Of a DNA stretch of 64,000 bases, positions 61,991 to 64,000 are shown one piece after another (position 1 is the stretch's first letter; each line of letters begins with the position of its first letter). The position numbers and the translations under genes were made by a program. Under the pieces are notes generated by a model that was not told the DNA's origin, did not search any database, and was given only the letters and a program-made list of their open reading frames with translations. Origin of the DNA: Tolypeutes matacus (taxonomy: Eukaryota > Chordata > Mammalia > Cingulata > Chlamyphoridae); the NCBI GenBank assembly GCA_026826555.1, contig JAKSZT010053837.1:2545687-2609686 (forward strand), read 5' to 3'.

Positions 61991-64000
61991 CTTTATACTC
62001 AGATATTTTTATTAAAACTATCCAAGTTTCTTTTAACCATCAACCCCCTTCTGCTGTTGTCTCTGTTGAGAACACAGTGTTGAAAGGAGGAGGCCGAGCT
62101 CTAACCTAGTGGCCTTTGTAGAACAAAGAGGGAGGATGATGGTGTGAAGATAATTCTTTTGTTTCTTGTGAATATTAAAAATAGTCTGATAATGTTTAGC
62201 TTGGGGAAGGGATTCTTGTTTTTTTTTTTCACAGCATTGTATTCATCTAAAAGGCAATGGTAATTAATATTGGTAATAAATGTATTAATTTATTATATTT
62301 TGTGGATATCCCTTTATAAGGTCATAAAAAGATGACTGAATTAAGGTTGCAAGGCTTTTATATTAGAATTAATTCTGTCATTTAATGCACCCACTGTATA
62401 TTTTAAGTCATACTTTTGTCTTCTACCATCTCATTAACTCTGCCTGGGATGGAATCAGAAATAACACAAAGTACTGTAGGGTACTTTTAAATGCACATTT
62501 GACTGTGCAGTGGCACCTAGTGGCTAGTTGAGGAATGAAGAAATGCTAAGTTTAGGACATACAGTTAGGTTCAAAAAACCTTGGCTGTGCCAGGCTATCT
62601 GCTTAGATATCTGCTTAGATTTCAGGGACTTAAAAGGCAACTGCACAGACCTGGCTTTAATAGTACCCTTTTAATAGATATGCTTTCCTACCATAAGGAA
62701 CCAGGGGTCCTTAGTGAAATGGCTAATTCTAGCTCTAGGGAAAGAAATGTCAAGATGAACTTGAAATAGCTTATCATACCAGAAAACAACAAATTACCAA
62801 AGACAGAGGCATGTCAAAAGGGCTAAAAAGCCAACACGAAGAGGCTCCCACTGGCCAAAGACAGAAAAATTTGAGCATCAACTTGTTTTGCAAAGGACTA
62901 AAACATATCAAATATGTTTAAATTTATATGTTTACAATATACTCAGAAAAGAAAAAGACCATCTCTGGAGGATGTCAGGAAACCAAACCATTCTGAAAAC
63001 TGGTAAACAGACAGTTGCAAGCAGTTATCTTGCCTTTTCTATTTGACTCTAATCTCAGGGAAACCAAAGAGTAGATGAAGAAAAGTTTCTCTTTATAAAC
63101 TGTTCCAGTTAATAAATGAAGGAAATATATAGAGCATTGCCATTTTACACCCTCTAATGGAACAGGGCAAAAAACAGGGGCAACCAGACATTACGAGTCC
63201 CTGAGGGCAAGTACCCAAACCACCTATGTTAAGTGCTCTTGTTGAAAACTCAAATCCGAATCTGATTGCACCTTTAGTTACTAGCTCCTAATTTACTGAC
63301 AATACAGGGGGCAGAGGAACATGTTAAAATACCACTGGGATACAATCAACAAAATCCAGGTGTGAGAAACAATAGGACAAATGATTCACAAACAGCAAGG
63401 ACAAATGAAAAGGTGTGGTGGTGAGGAAAAGATACTGATTAACAAAAGCTTAAAAGATTTATCAACCAATTTCAACGGCTGGACCTTATTTGAATCTAGA
63501 CTCAAACTGTAAAAACAAATCATGAGATAATGGGGAAATCAGAACACTAGAAATTTTATAATACTAATGACTTGTTAATATTTTAGGAGCTTGAAGTATT
63601 GTGGTTATACATATATTTTTAAATGTTCAATAATTATGAAATAATTGTGAATAAGATGATAGTGTTTGGAGTTGGCCTAAAAATAATCCAGGGCTGGGGC
63701 TGGGTAGTGAAGGCATCGATGACACAAAATTGGCCTTGAGGTTGAGCATTGCTGAAGGTGAGGGATGGGTACATCGGGATTCATTATCTTATCCCATCTT
63801 TTTATAAGTTTGAAAATTTCCATAATAAAAAGTTAAAGACAAAAGAAAAAAAAATTGTACCAAGACATTACTCTGGATCTGGAAAAATAAGTTTGAAACT
63901 AGCCGCATCTGGTTGAAGCTTTATGCAAACTGATTTAATCGTATCAACCTAACTCCTTATGAATTAAGAAGGGAAAGAATAATTACTGAAACCCGCTACA

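Larger units (their letters stand above)
54502..64000 (-). other. HEBP1: HEBP1 intron 3 (partial)
   Basis: Sequence upstream of the last HEBP1 exon in transcription direction. I looked for the preceding exon (the region ending EEREGITVYSM in human) and did not find it. Contents: two SINEs (54568-54883), MIR-like stretches (about 54925-55130, 56280-56430, 61560-61990), an L1 end (58795-59035) and an L2 tail (about 60700-60825). No other gene is seen. Confidence 0.75.

Noticed and set aside
54502..64000. Search for HEBP1 exons 1-3
   Set aside because: No minus-strand match to the remembered human exon 3 region and no ORF resembling it, so these exons are taken to lie beyond the window.

Overview
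The window is a mammalian nuclear segment, almost certainly xenarthran and most likely armadillo (Dasypus type). It carries about twenty copies of a tRNA-like SINE whose head reads 'ggatgtggctcaa...' with a B box close to GGTTCGATTCC. I associate this with the DAS-SINEs of armadillos. Ancient mammalian repeats (MIR, L2, MER5-like and other hAT elements, L1 3' ends) fill most of the rest. Genes have mammalian intron/exon structure.

Three known genes appear in the order GPRC5A (+), GPRC5D (-), HEBP1 (-), which matches human 12p13.1. GPRC5A: coding exons at 2874-3795, 6277-6329 and 6640-6732, predicted 355 aa, followed by a 3'UTR of unknown length; bases 1-2866 are intron upstream of the coding start. 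GPRC5D: coding exons on the minus strand at 34418-33521, 28485-28418 and 27290-27237, predicted 339 aa. HEBP1: only the terminal coding exon (54501-54330, minus) with its 3'UTR and poly(A) signal; the rest up to 64000 is intron 3, and the earlier exons lie outside the window.

GPRC5A and GPRC5D are paralogous orphan class C receptors with short N-termini. They converge tail to tail across about 20 kb of repeat-rich sequence. Both show changes in the C-terminal tail: GPRC5A has His where human has the EGFR-phosphorylated Tyr317, and GPRC5D ends at a TAG about seven codons before the human end.

The GPRC5D-HEBP1 interval (about 34.5-54.0 kb) holds no gene I recognise. At 37.63-38.15 kb on the plus strand, two ORF blocks are joined by well-formed phase-0 splice sites and could encode a small protein of about 91 aa. 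This is the best candidate for something undescribed, but it is unproven. The remainder is repeats, including a three-SINE cluster inside an L1 end, a SINE with a deleted B box, and two inverted copies of one hAT element.
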